DNA of 64,000 bases from Cladosporium sp. IMV 00045 (lineage: Eukaryota; Ascomycota; Dothideomycetes; Cladosporiales; Cladosporiaceae), in assembly GCA_001931905.2 (NCBI GenBank), contig MSJI02000878.1, positions 62,001 to 126,000 of the forward strand, written 5' to 3'. The position numbers were made by a program, and so were the translations under genes. Under the pieces are notes generated by a model. It worked only from the letters and a program-made list of their open reading frames with translations, was not told the origin of the DNA and ran no database searches. Shown one piece after another: positions 18,950-31,065 of this stretch (position 1 is the first letter of the stretch; each line of letters starts with the position of its first letter).

Positions 18950-19911
18950 ATGCCTATCAAGTCTGCTCGAAAAGGCGATTCGTGTTACAGACGGACCGGT
19001 ACTGAGCCTCAGCCTGTAGCTCGAAGCATGCCCGACGAAGAGTCAGAGGAAAGCACAACAAACGACAACGCCGACAATGTCGGCTCATCGGCCCACAAGC
19101 GCAAGGCCGAAGATGCATTGGACGAGGCATCCGAAGACGAGTCGACAACAGAGCTCGGGGACCCCAAAGAGATAATGCCTTCCCGCCGTATTTACAAAGA
19201 TATGCCGCAATGGTAAGAACATCCTCACTCGGTCGCATCGTCGCGCCTTGCTAACGTCACTAGCTCCGCATTCGGCGAGATGGTCACCATCCGGGTCGGC
19301 AGTGGAGACCAGAAGCGCACCTTCCACGCCTACAAAGGACTGCTGCCCTTTTACTCCGGCTACTTTCGAGCTGCTCTGAGCGACGCATGGACCGAGGGCG
19401 AGATCGGATCTCTCAGACTCGAGGACGAGGAAGCGGATGTCGTGGAATGATTCGTCTTCTGGCTCAACATGAGGAAAATCACCGACAACACGCTCGGACT
19501 GAACTTCGACATCGTCATCCGTCTGTGGCTCTTCGCCGACAGGCGCGAGATCCCGTTGATCATGAATGACATGATCAGTTGCTTGAAGCGAATTGTCGTA
19601 GAGCAAGGTATCCTACCCATCGATCAGGTCGGACTCGTCTACGAGAAGACACTGGCGGGTTCTCCACTGCGGCGTATGCTCATTCACACCATGTCGAATC
19701 TGTCCGACCCGGGTACTTCGATCATGCCGAGTACGACCATTGGCCTAAGGAAGCGCTGTGGGATCTGACGAAAGCACTGACCGCAAGTCCTCGCATGATT
19801 CGCATGTCCAAGGAGCAGTACAAGGAGATGGACATATGCCAGTTCCATGTTCACGATGATGGCGTCCACTGTCCGGTCAAGACTCGAAAGACGAGCAAAG
19901 GAAGTCAGTGA
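18950..19911 (+). pseudogene. BTB/POZ-domain protein, copy B (nonsense and frameshift)
   Basis: Homologue of 4973-5776 with two lesions. The first exon (18950-19212) and intron (19213-19263) are sound. The second exon then reads VVE followed by TGA at 19448-19450, where copy A has an Arg codon before FVLWL. A one-base deletion near 19713 later shifts the frame; the true C-terminus (DICQFHVHDDGVHCPVK) resumes in the other frame and ends at 19911. Protein-level similarity to copy A is only about 55-60%, far lower than for the neighbouring ALG5 pair. Translation would stop after 149 residues, inside the BTB fold. A sequencing error cannot be excluded for either lesion, but both together make a pseudogene likely. 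Confidence 0.85.
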
Positions 19912-20140
19912 AAAACAAACAGACAGGCTTTGGTGGTTTCATCGAGTATCGCGGACAAAGGCAGCTCTGAATTCAACTGGAGATGAAAACATAAGCAGGA
20001 CTTTGCGATGCTTTGATGGTTGGCTTAGGATGATCGTGCAAGGGTATTGACAAGACATTGGTCTGGCAGTTAGCACGTCACGGGTGTGAAGGAACTCTTG
20101 GGGCATGAGGGAATCAACATTGCTCAAGTTATTCATGGTT

Positions 20141-21698
20141 GAGACACAGTTGTCAGATCAAGGCGGATCGAAAGGTTGGTCGTGAGAGTCATCACGGGTA
20201 CATTCTGGGGATTCCTTGGATATGATACGTAGTGGTACTCCAGCCCCCGTGAATACTTTTCATTCATCGGGTATTTGCTCACTTGCTCATGCTAGCACTT
20301 TTTTTTTTAACCTTGATCTTCACATTGTGATCTGTTCTTTATAATCGGCCTTTATGATACAGACGATCGGAAGCAGAGAAGTGTCCATACACGGGATTGA
20401 TTCTCCTCCCGACTCCACCATCTCGTCATATAACCACCCAGCAACACATCGAGCGTGCAGAGAAAGTTAAATAAACAAGCAACTCATACCGTACCCTACC
20501 TGTCCTTGTCCTTGTCCCTGCTCACTTTCTTCGACCTTGTTCTCGACTTGTCATCCCTGTCCCTGTGCCGCTTTGCTGACTCTTCCCGTATCGATCTATA
20601 TGTACCTGTACATGGTACAAAGCCGGCAGGAAACGACCTCCCGATCTGCCGGCTTTTCACGTTAGTTTTTACGTTTTGGTGTAACGCCGTACCTACGTCG
20701 AATAAGCTTTCATGCGTTCATGCGGTGAGCACTGTATGCATGTATGAACACGGCATGCGCGCGGGCACGGCATGTATGTATACATGCAATGCTTGACCAC
20801 CCCACGCAAGAGCAAGTGCATGAAGAGGAGGAAGGATTCAGATGCATAGGTGAGGCGCGCGGTAATCCCCGCGGTTGGTCCATTGGGTCGATTGTCCCGG
20901 CCCGTTTGTGGGTGCGGCCTTGTACCTTCTGTGGATGTATCTTGACAGTGGGATGTGGGAGGTCTAGACTATCTGCTTTTCCGCGGGATGAGTTGGGCGG
21001 TTGATCGTTGGGGGCGGCGATGCTTCTTTGTTGGAAGCTGTTGTGTGATCGATCAGGATACATGGGTATGTTTTCTTGTGAAGGTGGGCGGGGTTGTTTT
21101 TCAGGTGTTAATCAATCGATCGATGCGCGTGGGATGATGCCTATCCTTTGAACGTGTGGCATGGACTGTAGGATTGCGTCGATCCGCTGATATACTCATC
21201 ATAATATACGTCAGAGGCTCCCTTCTTATTTTATCGGTTTTTGGGCCGACATAATTATCGAGATTGGTACAATCATGCTGTTTCGTTCAGCAGTCGAGGC
21301 ATTGATTTGGGGTTGATAGGGTTAGGGTCTGGCCCAAGATGTCTTTTGGTCGAATACCTTGTTCATTTGAGATGTCGATAGAACGATTGAATGCGATTAC
21401 TCACAAAAGATCACTAAAAGAGCTTAACTGATCAGAATACTAAGGTTCTACAACTTCACCATTTATGAGGTGAGCATTACTGTCTTATCATTTATCATCA
21501 CCAATATTAAATGACCACGCCTATCCGAACCTCGGCTCCATCGGCTTTCCCAAATGAGACCCTATCTTCAAACGCCGGATCAAGCAACCTCATCTGTACA
21601 ATTGCTGGAATCACATCGCACTCCTATCGACATTGTAATACCACATACACGCAAAAACATCACCAATGCAATAGCGCGTCCCAGACACCACAAAAGAA
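20141..21698. other. Intergenic, 1.5 kb, no gene seen
   Basis: Only short, unsupported frames. Contains a T run near 20290 and pyrimidine-rich sequence. The last few hundred bases are the probable PEX26 promoter and 5' UTR. Confidence 0.5.
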
Positions 21699-23054
21699 AT
21701 GCCCGCCCGCGTCACAACGCTCACGGAGAGCAACCCCAACGCAATGGACACCTCACCCTCGGACTCCGCCTACCTCTCCTCCTCGCTCTCCTCCCTCTCG
21801 CGCTCCCGCAGCTCCAACAACCTCATCGTGCGCACCTACAAGCAAGCCACGCAGCTGTACCTGACGCGCCGCTTCCGCGAAGCCTGGTACGTGCTGGAGA
21901 CGATCGTGAGCGCCGGCGGAGCGGACTCGTTCGGCCAAGAGCAGCAAGATCCTGATGGCGTGGCGCCTGTCGCGCAGAGCTCGCGAGGCACGCGCACGAA
22001 AGTCTGGGTTTTCTACCTGAGTCTTATCCACGCTGTGGTAGAGCTGGGGCCTGAAGAAGGCGGGAAAGAGCTCGGGGATGTGGATTTGTGGAAGGGCATT
22101 GCGAGGAAAGCGCGCGAGGGCTTGGCTTGGGAGGAGATAGTCTCGAGGGGTTACGCTGGGCAAGAAGGTGAGGTGGACGCGGAGGTTGTGGTCAATCTGG
22201 CTACGTTGCTGCTGGGCCACATGCCCGATCAGAGGATCAATCAGGGCAGGTTGGAGAGCTACTTGGCTAGCAGTGAGGGTGCCGGGGGCGCGGTGGGATA
22301 TGACGGTGTGAGCACGCCGATGAGCGCGCATAGCGCTAGTCCTAAGGCGTTGCAGGCTAGGATTAAAGTGTTGGAATTGTACGCGCTGCACGTTCTGCCG
22401 GAGCTGGGAGAGTGGGAGTATGCGAAGGAGTTTGTGGAGGGCTGCGGAGATCTGGATGAGGAGAGGAAGGAGGCTTTTCTTGCTGCTCTAGAGGGGTTAA
22501 AGGAGGAGAGGGAGGGGCTGAAGCAGAGGGAGGTCGAGTTGCAAGAGCAGAGGGAGAGGGAGATGTTGGAGGCGACGAAGAAGCGCGAGGAGGAAGAGAA
22601 GAGGCGTGTGGAAGAGGCTGAGGAGCGCGAGAGGCAGCAGCAGCGTGAGCAGCAACAGAGGGCGAATGCTGCAAAGACAGCATCCAATACTGCCACCAAC
22701 AGCGAAACTCGAGGCGGCAATACCAACAACAACAGCAGCAGCACAGCAAACGGCCACGCTCGCAGCAATCACCAACAACCGCCCTCACGCTCAGCACGCA
22801 AACCGACCCCGTCATCCTCACAACAACCAGCAGCAAACGCAACCCTCCTCAAACGCCTCGTGACTCTAGCCCAGCACATGCGAAAGAACCTCGTGCCCTC
22901 CCTCCTCAGCACACGCCTGCTAATGTTCCTCCTCGCCTTCGCTCTGCTGGCCATGCGCCGCGACATGCGCGTGAGACTACGCCGCGCTCTGGGCGACGGC
23001 TGGGCCAAAGTCCGCCGCACGGTGGGCATGGGCGTCAAGGTCAGCTATGTCTGA
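21699..23054 (+). CDS. PEX26: Peroxin PEX26 (fungal Pex15/Pex26-type membrane anchor)
   Basis: A single-exon, 451-residue tail-anchored protein; the Met at 21744 is an alternative start. Pex26/Pex15 recruits the AAA ATPases Pex1-Pex6 to the peroxisome for recycling of the import receptor Pex5. The N-terminal region shows the fungal pattern TYKQATQLYLTRRFREAW, VWVFYLSLIHAVVELGPEEG, and VNLATLLLGHMP with LESYL. A helical domain (KVLELYALHVLPELGEWEYAKEF) follows, then a long Glu/Arg/Gln coiled coil (about 265-325) and a disordered Asn/Ser/Gln linker. A membrane anchor lies at about 400-418, followed by a 33-residue basic tail ending GMGVKVSYV, typical of filamentous-fungal PEX26. Confidence 0.85.
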   Translation: MPARVTTLTESNPNAMDTSPSDSAYLSSSLSSLSRSRSSNNLIVRTYKQATQLYLTRRFREAWYVLETIVSAGGADSFGQEQQDPDGVAPVAQSSRGTRTKVWVFYLSLIHAVVELGPEEGGKELGDVDLWKGIARKAREGLAWEEIVSRGYAGQEGEVDAEVVVNLATLLLGHMPDQRINQGRLESYLASSEGAGGAVGYDGVSTPMSAHSASPKALQARIKVLELYALHVLPELGEWEYAKEFVEGCGDLDEERKEAFLAALEGLKEEREGLKQREVELQEQREREMLEATKKREEEEKRRVEEAEERERQQQREQQQRANAAKTASNTATNSETRGGNTNNNSSSTANGHARSNHQQPPSRSARKPTPSSSQQPAANATLLKRLVTLAQHMRKNLVPSLLSTRLLMFLLAFALLAMRRDMRVRLRRALGDGWAKVRRTVGMGVKVSYV

Positions 23055-26000
23055 GGTTGGATGGTAGAAGCAGACGTAGAACCCATTACATTTGTTTGTG
23101 ATATTGGCAATAGACGTTGGTTATTATTGGACTGATACTTCCGTTTCTGTACGATGAAAAATCTCACAATACTGCTTGCCATGACCGCTCGTCCTCGTCT
23201 TTCCCACCGAGTTTCTCCGAATCCGACGTAGAATTTGCCCCAGCTCGCATAACAACCCTCAACACCATGACCCAAACCACCGGGCTCATCAGACCATCTA
23301 TCACAGACAATCCGCAGATAATCACCAGGGCCAACATAATCTTCACCGAAAAAGGGGAAGGCACAGCGAGATCCACATCGTTTTCTTCTGCTGTCGCCAC
23401 AGTTGTCTGCTGATACCATTATAACCCCAGGGGAAATTTGATATAGACAAGGAACCAGGCAGAAGAAACCAGGCAGAAGAAAGCAGGCAACATTATTCAT
23501 GCATTTTCCCAGCCCTCTGGCTGAGAGGCACGTACATACGCACGCACGCACGCACACTCGCTCGGTGGCCCATTCTACGCTCAGCTTCGACCGTGCTGCG
23601 CAGTTGCTGCAGAGCAACGCAATCATCGAGCAATCAAGCCCCCTGGCGGTGATGGTGGCGAGGTGTTGCGTCAGAGAGTCGATAGTGAGGAAGTCAGGGG
23701 GTGGAGACCGGCGGAGCGGATTGGGAAATGATATTGAGGAAGAGCAGGATAGATCCTGGTTTGTTGGAGCACAGGTTGGAGCACAGGCAGACCCAAATTG
23801 GCAGAGAGCATCTATTTTCTATCGCAGCTTTGCGTTTGATCCTCACCTAGGCATTGACATGGCCTTTTTGGGTATTTGCAGAGCATAGCCCTCTTGCATG
23901 ACCGCCAGTAATGCGACGTCTCCAAGAAAAGAAAAAGAAACATGACTCGAATCGAAAGCACGTATTAGAAACACATGCATGCATGCGAGGCTCATGGCGC
24001 ATGAGTTTCTTGTCTGTGATGATCATAATGTTTCAGGTGACAGATCGCCTATTGCATATTTGCGCTGGGGCACGTATGTCGGCACAGGGAAGCGGGAGAG
24101 ATCGAAGAAGAACGAGACAGACAGCAAGGCCTCCCTTTCCCCAAAGAGGACCATGCACTTACCTTCTTTAGCCCCGGCGACTCGGGGCTGTGAAGCTATG
24201 TTTAACGTAGACATGCAGCGTATGCATATGCACATAGCCTCGATGGGCTGAGCAGATCTACTGCGCGGACGATGCAGGTACACCCGTGCCTGTCATCGCC
24301 CTCGCCCTAGCCACTGATGCTGCCATTGTTGATTCCGCAGCTTGCCGCTACTGCTGCGATGGCTTTGCTTTGCTTTTCCCAACGAGAGAGGCAAATTTCC
24401 ACGGACGCACGAGCGAGGGGCTGGGTTAGATGCGATAGTGTGGTGGTAGCAGCGGGCGACGGCGGCGAGAGCGAGGACAATGGTGGTGGCGAAAGACCGC
24501 GCAAGGCCAGTCTAGTGACGACAGCGTGTGGTATAGTACCTCTGCGCTGGGATTTCGGTGGTGGAGCGCGCAGTTCCGGGAGGGAGGAGGCGTGAATCTT
24601 CGGGCTGGCGAGGAGGAGGTATAGCGGAAGTCTTGCTATACATACCGCAGATCTGTACATTTCAAATGAACTGTTCTCGAAACAAAAAAGGATAGGATTG
24701 TTCTTTGCGAAGACGGGAGAGGCCGCTGGTGGTGGCGGGTACCTTGCGTATTCTCCATTGGGATGTGCTCTTGCATGTTTCAGGAGGCGATGGGGTTATC
24801 ATAGCAGTCGTTGTGATATTGCTTTTGGACTGTGGATCTTCTTTTGGAATGCCAGGCACAGAACTGTGCTGATTGCTGCAGGAACGAAGCTGCAGCTTGC
24901 GCAGGGGGGAGTGTCGGCATATTGCTGGTGTGTGTGTGTGTGGGTGTATTGGAGAGTATCTTCCTGCAGGGGAGGCGTGTATCTGTTATAGAGTGGGTTC
25001 CGCGGTGTTAAGATTGACGCTGGGCCAGATACCGACGACGGGGAGTGAAGTTCGAGCAGTGTCTCCAGGTGGCGATGGCATTGAGACTGTCTTGCCTTGA
25101 TGCAACGGACGGACTTGAGGCCGAGTTGATGGTTGAAGACATGAGTGTGATGGTGTCACATTGTGCGAGCGTTGTCTCTTCGCTGCTCATCTGACGAACT
25201 GGTATCTTGGGCCCCGTTGGCTCATCTTCCCTGGTACTCTCCCAAGTCTTACCACTCGGGTTCTGTCATGGCCCGTCCAAGTTTAGCCAAAATCAACTAC
25301 TGAACGCTCCAACGCCTAAGGGTGCTCGCGGATGGCGCAACCCGCCTGTTCCGACGCTCTCCAGACAGGTGGTAACCATGGTTGGGTCCCGATGAAGCGG
25401 GAAAGCTTCAAGACCTGATGCTTGCGCGGGTCATGGTCCGGCTACGCAGGTACGCAGTGCGTGGGACTCATTGATTGAACGCAGCCCCTGTGCCTGCAGT
25501 AGTAGAGTCACTGAGGCAAGGCCTAAAGCGGATGTGCGTCTTCCGCTTGTGGGCTGCGATATTGAGGCGTGGGTTGAGATATAGCTCTTGGGCGCATCTG
25601 AGCCCAGATGGTTGTCGCGAGCATTGTAGGTGCCGCTAGAGTTGGAGTCAGCTGGGGAGATCAACCAGTACCAGAGTTCAGGGCCTTGTCGAGTGAAGGA
25701 GCTTGTCTCGGAATTGCCGGTCTTGATATTGACCCACCCTGCTATAGTCGCTGGGAATGTCCCTCCCTACCAAAGAAGGGAGCCGTGCTGACCCAATGCG
25801 GAAGTTCGGGCGTCGATTAAATGTCATAGCAAACAATGCCAGAACTGTCATCGGCCGAGAGTCGATGTCGTTCGGGCGATGCTGATAGTTCACCGGGTCT
25901 AGTCAATGTCATCGTGCAGCATTTGGTGACAATATGAGGCGAAAGACAGCTTCACCCGAGATCGTATCCGCGTAGCAGGTAGCGAGATCGTTTTGCACGT

Positions 26001-29000
26001 TCCATTCGCGAACGATTACCGCGCCGGCTTGGCCTAGTAGATGCAACAATGTGTTATGGGCCTATAGCCTTGACGTTGGGTTGCATCCCCAATTATGGGC
26101 TCGCTGCAGGCTTAGTGCGAATGGTTCCCGCCAGTTCGGATGGGGACCATATCGTGCATTGGTGCGGCCCTATTTTGGTGCGTCTGGCTCTACCGGCGCG
26201 CTCCAGTGGAGACAACTCCGGGGAGCACGGAATGCGGATCAGAGCGCTGGCTTCTGAATTAGAGTTTCGTCCAAATACCAGATCAGTCAGTGCTTGCCTG
26301 AAGAGAGCGGAGACAGCTTGGCGACTGTTGAGGAGCGGAGCGAGCGGAGGTCTGCGCCGAGGTTGGTGAGGCTAAACGGTTGATTGTAGGTCTAGCGGCA
26401 TAGAGGGTACCAGACATCGGTGAATTTATCGCTCTCTGACTTGATTCTTGTAAAGTCAAAGAGCAGGTTGTGTCATGATGCTTCAGGAACTCGGTTGCTA
26501 GAGCTCTTGGATGGGTGAGCTCTCAACGCACTGAGGAGCGCAATCTTAATCCATGGTTGTCGATGTTCGTCGAGGTCACTAGTAGACTGTGTGAAGGAAA
26601 AGAGAGGTACAAGTAGGGCAGCAGACCAGAGAATATCGCGCAATACGGTGTGGATTGGGTCGATGAACAGTGATGCCAAGTGGAAGGCAGACGAGAGTCT
26701 TGACTTGACGTGGCAGGTCTCGATGCTGGCAATACTGCAGATCTTCATCCACATGTGCAAGTGCGACATTGCTGGCGATGTTCTGTTTTGGGTGCTCGCA
26801 GCGTCTTCACCGCATCGTTGAAGAGAGGGACTGGAACATCGCGATAGTACGTCGCACCAGGCGGTATGCGACGTCTTCGCTGACCGCAAATTCGAATGCA
26901 TGCATGCAAGCGTGAATACATACAGCAAATGCAGCTGCAAAGTGTCTCATGTGCAGAGCAGGGTATGCTGTATGCGTTGGATGAAACCACCGCTGCTCTC
27001 ACGCAAATTGACCGCTCAAGCGACTGGTCTGTTATTACCAGGGTCGTCATGCACATCAGCTTGGAGAGCATGGAGAGTTGTCGCACATGCGCATCACTGC
27101 TTCGTCTGCATGGCCTGGATCATCTACAGTCAGGTGAATTCATGCTTGACCGACTTCCGACAGATCAGAAGAGCGTGAAGACGTCGACTTGGCCACCAAG
27201 GCCGATGTACCAGACGATCGTTGACTCCCTCTCTTCCTCTCCAGCCTTGTCAAAGGTCGTACCAGTGGTAGAGCTCGTGTCGATCTGTAGGCCATTCGCT
27301 GGCAGCCTTTACGTTATCTCTGTCTGCCTTCCCTCAGCAGCCGGAAGCAGAAAAGATTTTCTAAGAGCCGCTTTTGTAATCCGTGTCATGCCATGCTCGC
27401 CCGAGCGTGACCGTCAAGGAGGAGTAGCGTGCTGGAAAATCTTCCGCGCAGATGATTCCACCGTGAGAAGATCCAGATCGCGGACGGAGGCGATAGGCAG
27501 TGCTGAACTTCATCCTTCGCGGCCTGCAGAAAGTGCACGGTCCGAGTACTGTACCACCTGCGAAGCTGTCTCTTTATCGGATGGCGGATGCTGGTTTCCG
27601 GCAAACTCTATATCAGCTCCACAGCTGGAGCGCGGCATAGGGTGTTTGTCCAGATTGTATTGTTCATGGAGCGAGTGGATAGAGCGAGTGGATATTTCAG
27701 ACATTCGTCCGACGTTCTACAGTGCTAACATGCAAGACATAGCACGCGGTACAACAGTCCACACGTGTAAGGCGGCGACTGAGTCGTGAATGATGGTCGT
27801 GGCATCGCCCGAGAAGATGTGCAGTGATGCATTCCGATTTTAAGCGAGGTCAAGGGCTGCCTTGGTCGATGCTGTAGGGCAGGACAAGCCATGACAAGCA
27901 TGGATACGAATACCATTGTGATCGGTCGTCATGGATTCGTCTACGAATGGTCAAGAGTGCATATAGGGTATTGTAGTAGCTCTTGGGCAGGCCAACCACA
28001 ATTTGGCTGCCGCAAACAATATCTGGTGAAGTAGAACGCCAAGCGATGCCGAGACCCGCGAAGACCTGGATCGCTTGATGTCTCTCATATTCAGAGCCTC
28101 AAGACGACCCAGCACCAAGGAATGGATTTGTGTTGAGAGATCAAGGATGGCACGGATTGAGGGGCTTCAGGGAGCCGAAGGGCGCCACTGGGAAGTATGA
28201 TGATATTCATCGAAGGCCACCATCACCAGCTCATCCTAGTACACCAGCAATACGGTCGACCCGACTCACGACCTCCTAGCGATAGTAGTATGCTCACAAA
28301 TAACGAGCTAAGATGTCTGTGGCATATACGACGGGAGGCCGCGGGCCTTGACGGGCGGCACGGCACTCCACCAGATCGGAGAAGGACATGACAAATGTCT
28401 CCTCAGGGCAGGTCGGCTGGGTCGAGCGAGATCGGGTACCCGATCTCTCGCCGGTCCAACAATCCTGCGAAAGTCATGTACCGAGGCCTCAGGCCGGATG
28501 TCTTGTCATGTATGGATGATGTTTGTTGTTGTCAAACGGAGCGTCCTCCGCATCCCGCGTGGGATAGCGCATTGCTGTGCAACCAAGGCTGGCGGTGTCG
28601 TGTGCCAGCTACCCAGAATCATGACAGCAAGACAGACAGGTCTGCAGTCTCTGTGCGGTGGCGGGCGGCGCGGCATGCGCCTCGTCTGCAGTGTTGACAG
28701 ACGCCTCGCGACCGCACTACAGTACTTCCCTTGTAGCCGAAGAGTCGCGAGAGAACCCCTCGAAACCCCTCGAAACCCCTGTCCTTCAGACGCAGCCGCC
28801 GCTGCTTACAGTACAGTACGTACTCTATCGATCGAAAGTCATAATGATGAGGGCAGACATGCCTGCCAACCGACGCCCCGGGCATGTCCGACGACAGCTT
28901 GCGCCATCGCGGACAGATCGCTCAGGATCTGTAGACCAGTCTAAGGGTAGCACTACTGTACCAGCCAGCAGGAAACAGAGGGCCCCGACTCACAAATGAC

Positions 29001-31065
29001 AGGCTTTGCGAGCGCCTGAACAGAGTATGCCCTGCATGAGCTAAGCACGCACTATCGACGACTCGACGACGCTGTCGCGCGGCCCGCCCAGCCCAGCAGC
29101 CCTCTGAACGTTGGGTGAGGTCCCCCAGTAACTAGAGACCTAGGGCCCGAGTAGCGAGATGTTGATTGATGCACCTGGCACCGCAACCAGCAGTCGCAAC
29201 TCGCACGCGCTGCGCACGCTGCGTCTGTATCATTGCTGCGGGCTTGCATGATTTGCTGCATCCTGCTGCAATGTCCCTGCTCGTCTCTACGGAGGCGAGT
29301 CCGATTTCTCGCCCATATGGAAGGGGTTGGAGCATCAGAAATCCAAGGCACGCTGTAACGTCTGGCGGTATGGAGAATCCCCCAAGCGATGACGGCACTG
29401 AGCCATTATTGGCCATGTCGACGTCTGTCATACCGGCCGCGAGTCGTGTGTATGCCCGTTGCTGTACGGTGGGACAGCTCGTCATCAAGTACCTCCGCAG
29501 CCGTCTTTCACCACTCTGGCTCGTCTGGCTGGTGAACTCTAAACTCCTCATCAGCAGGCGACAGGCATGCATCCTCAGTCTCTACGTAAGACGGCTACGA
29601 TCTAGTCTACCGCCTCACCTGGGCGGTCTGTCCAATGGTGAGCTGACTTTCTCCGCTCTGTGCCAGCGCAAGGCCCTTGATCGTGGTAGAAGGCAACACG
29701 CTCCTGCTAGACGGCATATTCCCTCGCCATGGCGCAGACTCGTCACTACTCGATGTTCATCCAGCGTGCCTTCGACAGTTTTGTGTGTGTGAAGGCATCG
29801 TCCAACAATAGACTCAAGGGCCGGCTCTAGGTTAACCCCAGCCGTCAACCTTCAAAAGAGGATATGCATTCACCAAGAAAGGCTGCCTCGGACGACGTTT
29901 CTGCCGACTAGAGTGAGCGGCCTCTCCCGTTCAATCGCTGAGATCTTGTTCACTAGTCTACTGGGGACATATCGAGGGCAGGGTATGGAGAGTTGAACTT
30001 TATTCTCCACTCGGCCTCTCCGCGTCGGTCGGGCATCTCATGCTCTCATGGTAGCCAGCGCAGTCCCGAAAAAAATACATGATGGTCGGCACGATCTGGT
30101 CACCTCTTGGCTCACCAGGACTAGTTCCTGGGACCGGGGTGGTTGGCCTCTAGTCTGCCGGGGCCCGGCCCAACCTCTGGTGAGACTCACCTGTCTGATA
30201 TCGTTTTCCCTATTATTGCATCGAGGACCCGAGCTGCACTAAATTCAATTTGTTTCAGTCTCAGGCGGTTGTTCTTTTTGTCACAGTCACGCCAGCCGAC
30301 GATCCGGAACGCATCCGACAGCCGCATCAAATCTTTCTGTTGGCCCACACTGTTAAATCTTGCTATAAGTCCACATAAGTCCTTGCGTCGCCTTGCATTC
30401 AGGCACGCCTTTAGCGCTTCTCGACGGCAACTATCTACGCAAATCCCCTGCTGGCCTCAACCAGATCGATCTTAACGTTAGGAGGCGCTGTACCTTGCTA
30501 TAACGCGGCACCGATCCGGATCCACGTACGCGTTATTAGACTGTCGCCAAGTCTCCGCCCGGACGGTCCGCTTTGGAGACAACGGCATAGTCGACCTTGA
30601 CCCTGCATCGCACCATCCACCGGGGAGGAGGCTGTGAGACCCGGGCTCTTGGGAAACATCGCCAGCGTGAGGAGTCAATCTTCTCAGGAGTCCACTTGGG
30701 ATTACCCTTTCTGGTCGATGTGACAAAAGCTCATCTAGTTCACTCCGAGACCTGGTCCCAGTGAGACACACATATATGTGAGCTTTGTCCCAGGGGAACG
30801 GTGGACCTTGATACTTCAACAACCAACACAGTCGTCCCTGATCTTCATCAGAGCCCTTATTATCCTCCCTCTTCACGTCGGTTTCACCTCACAACATTTC
30901 TTCTCATCAAACTGCAGTTCGGTCTTCGACTTCAGATCGCTCGATCACTTGCACCCTGCCGTCTGCATACCACCTTCAGCACTATACAGACAAAACGACA
31001 ACGATATATCGTTACGACCTCGATTGTCTCCGACATACTCGGCATCAACAACACCAACCGCAACC
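23055..31065. other. Gene-poor region, about 8 kb
   Basis: No frame here has recognisable domains. The longest is 26896-27789 (+), 297 residues, with atypical composition and no family features; several 100-200-residue frames lie on both strands. A minus-strand stretch at 26473-26940 reads somewhat protein-like but is broken. Simple repeats: (ACGC)n near 23540, (GT)n near 24930, and a CCCCTCGAAA triplet near 28757. The last about 290 bp before 31066 are the CT-rich leader of the next gene. Decayed genes or a very long regulatory region are both possible. Confidence 0.5.

Larger units (their letters stand above)
13317..20140 (+). repeat. Segmental duplication, copy B
   Basis: Same-orientation counterpart of about 5-6035. 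Copy B begins just upstream of the oxygenase start codon, so the oxygenase is not part of the duplicated unit visible here. It keeps the full transporter and an intact ALG5 but a dead BTB gene. Similarity fades past the BTB stop and is still detectable near 20100-20140 against 6000-6035. Confidence 0.9.

Noticed and set aside
26896..27789. 297-residue plus-strand frame
   Set aside because: No recognisable domain, high Cys/Arg/Ser chance-like composition and no clear start context. Left as part of the gene-poor interval.
30778..31065. N-terminal extension of the SANT-like protein from the upstream ATG
   Set aside because: The extra 96 residues look like a translated CT-rich leader; the ATG at 31066 has a better context (GCAACCATGA) and begins the compositionally consistent protein.
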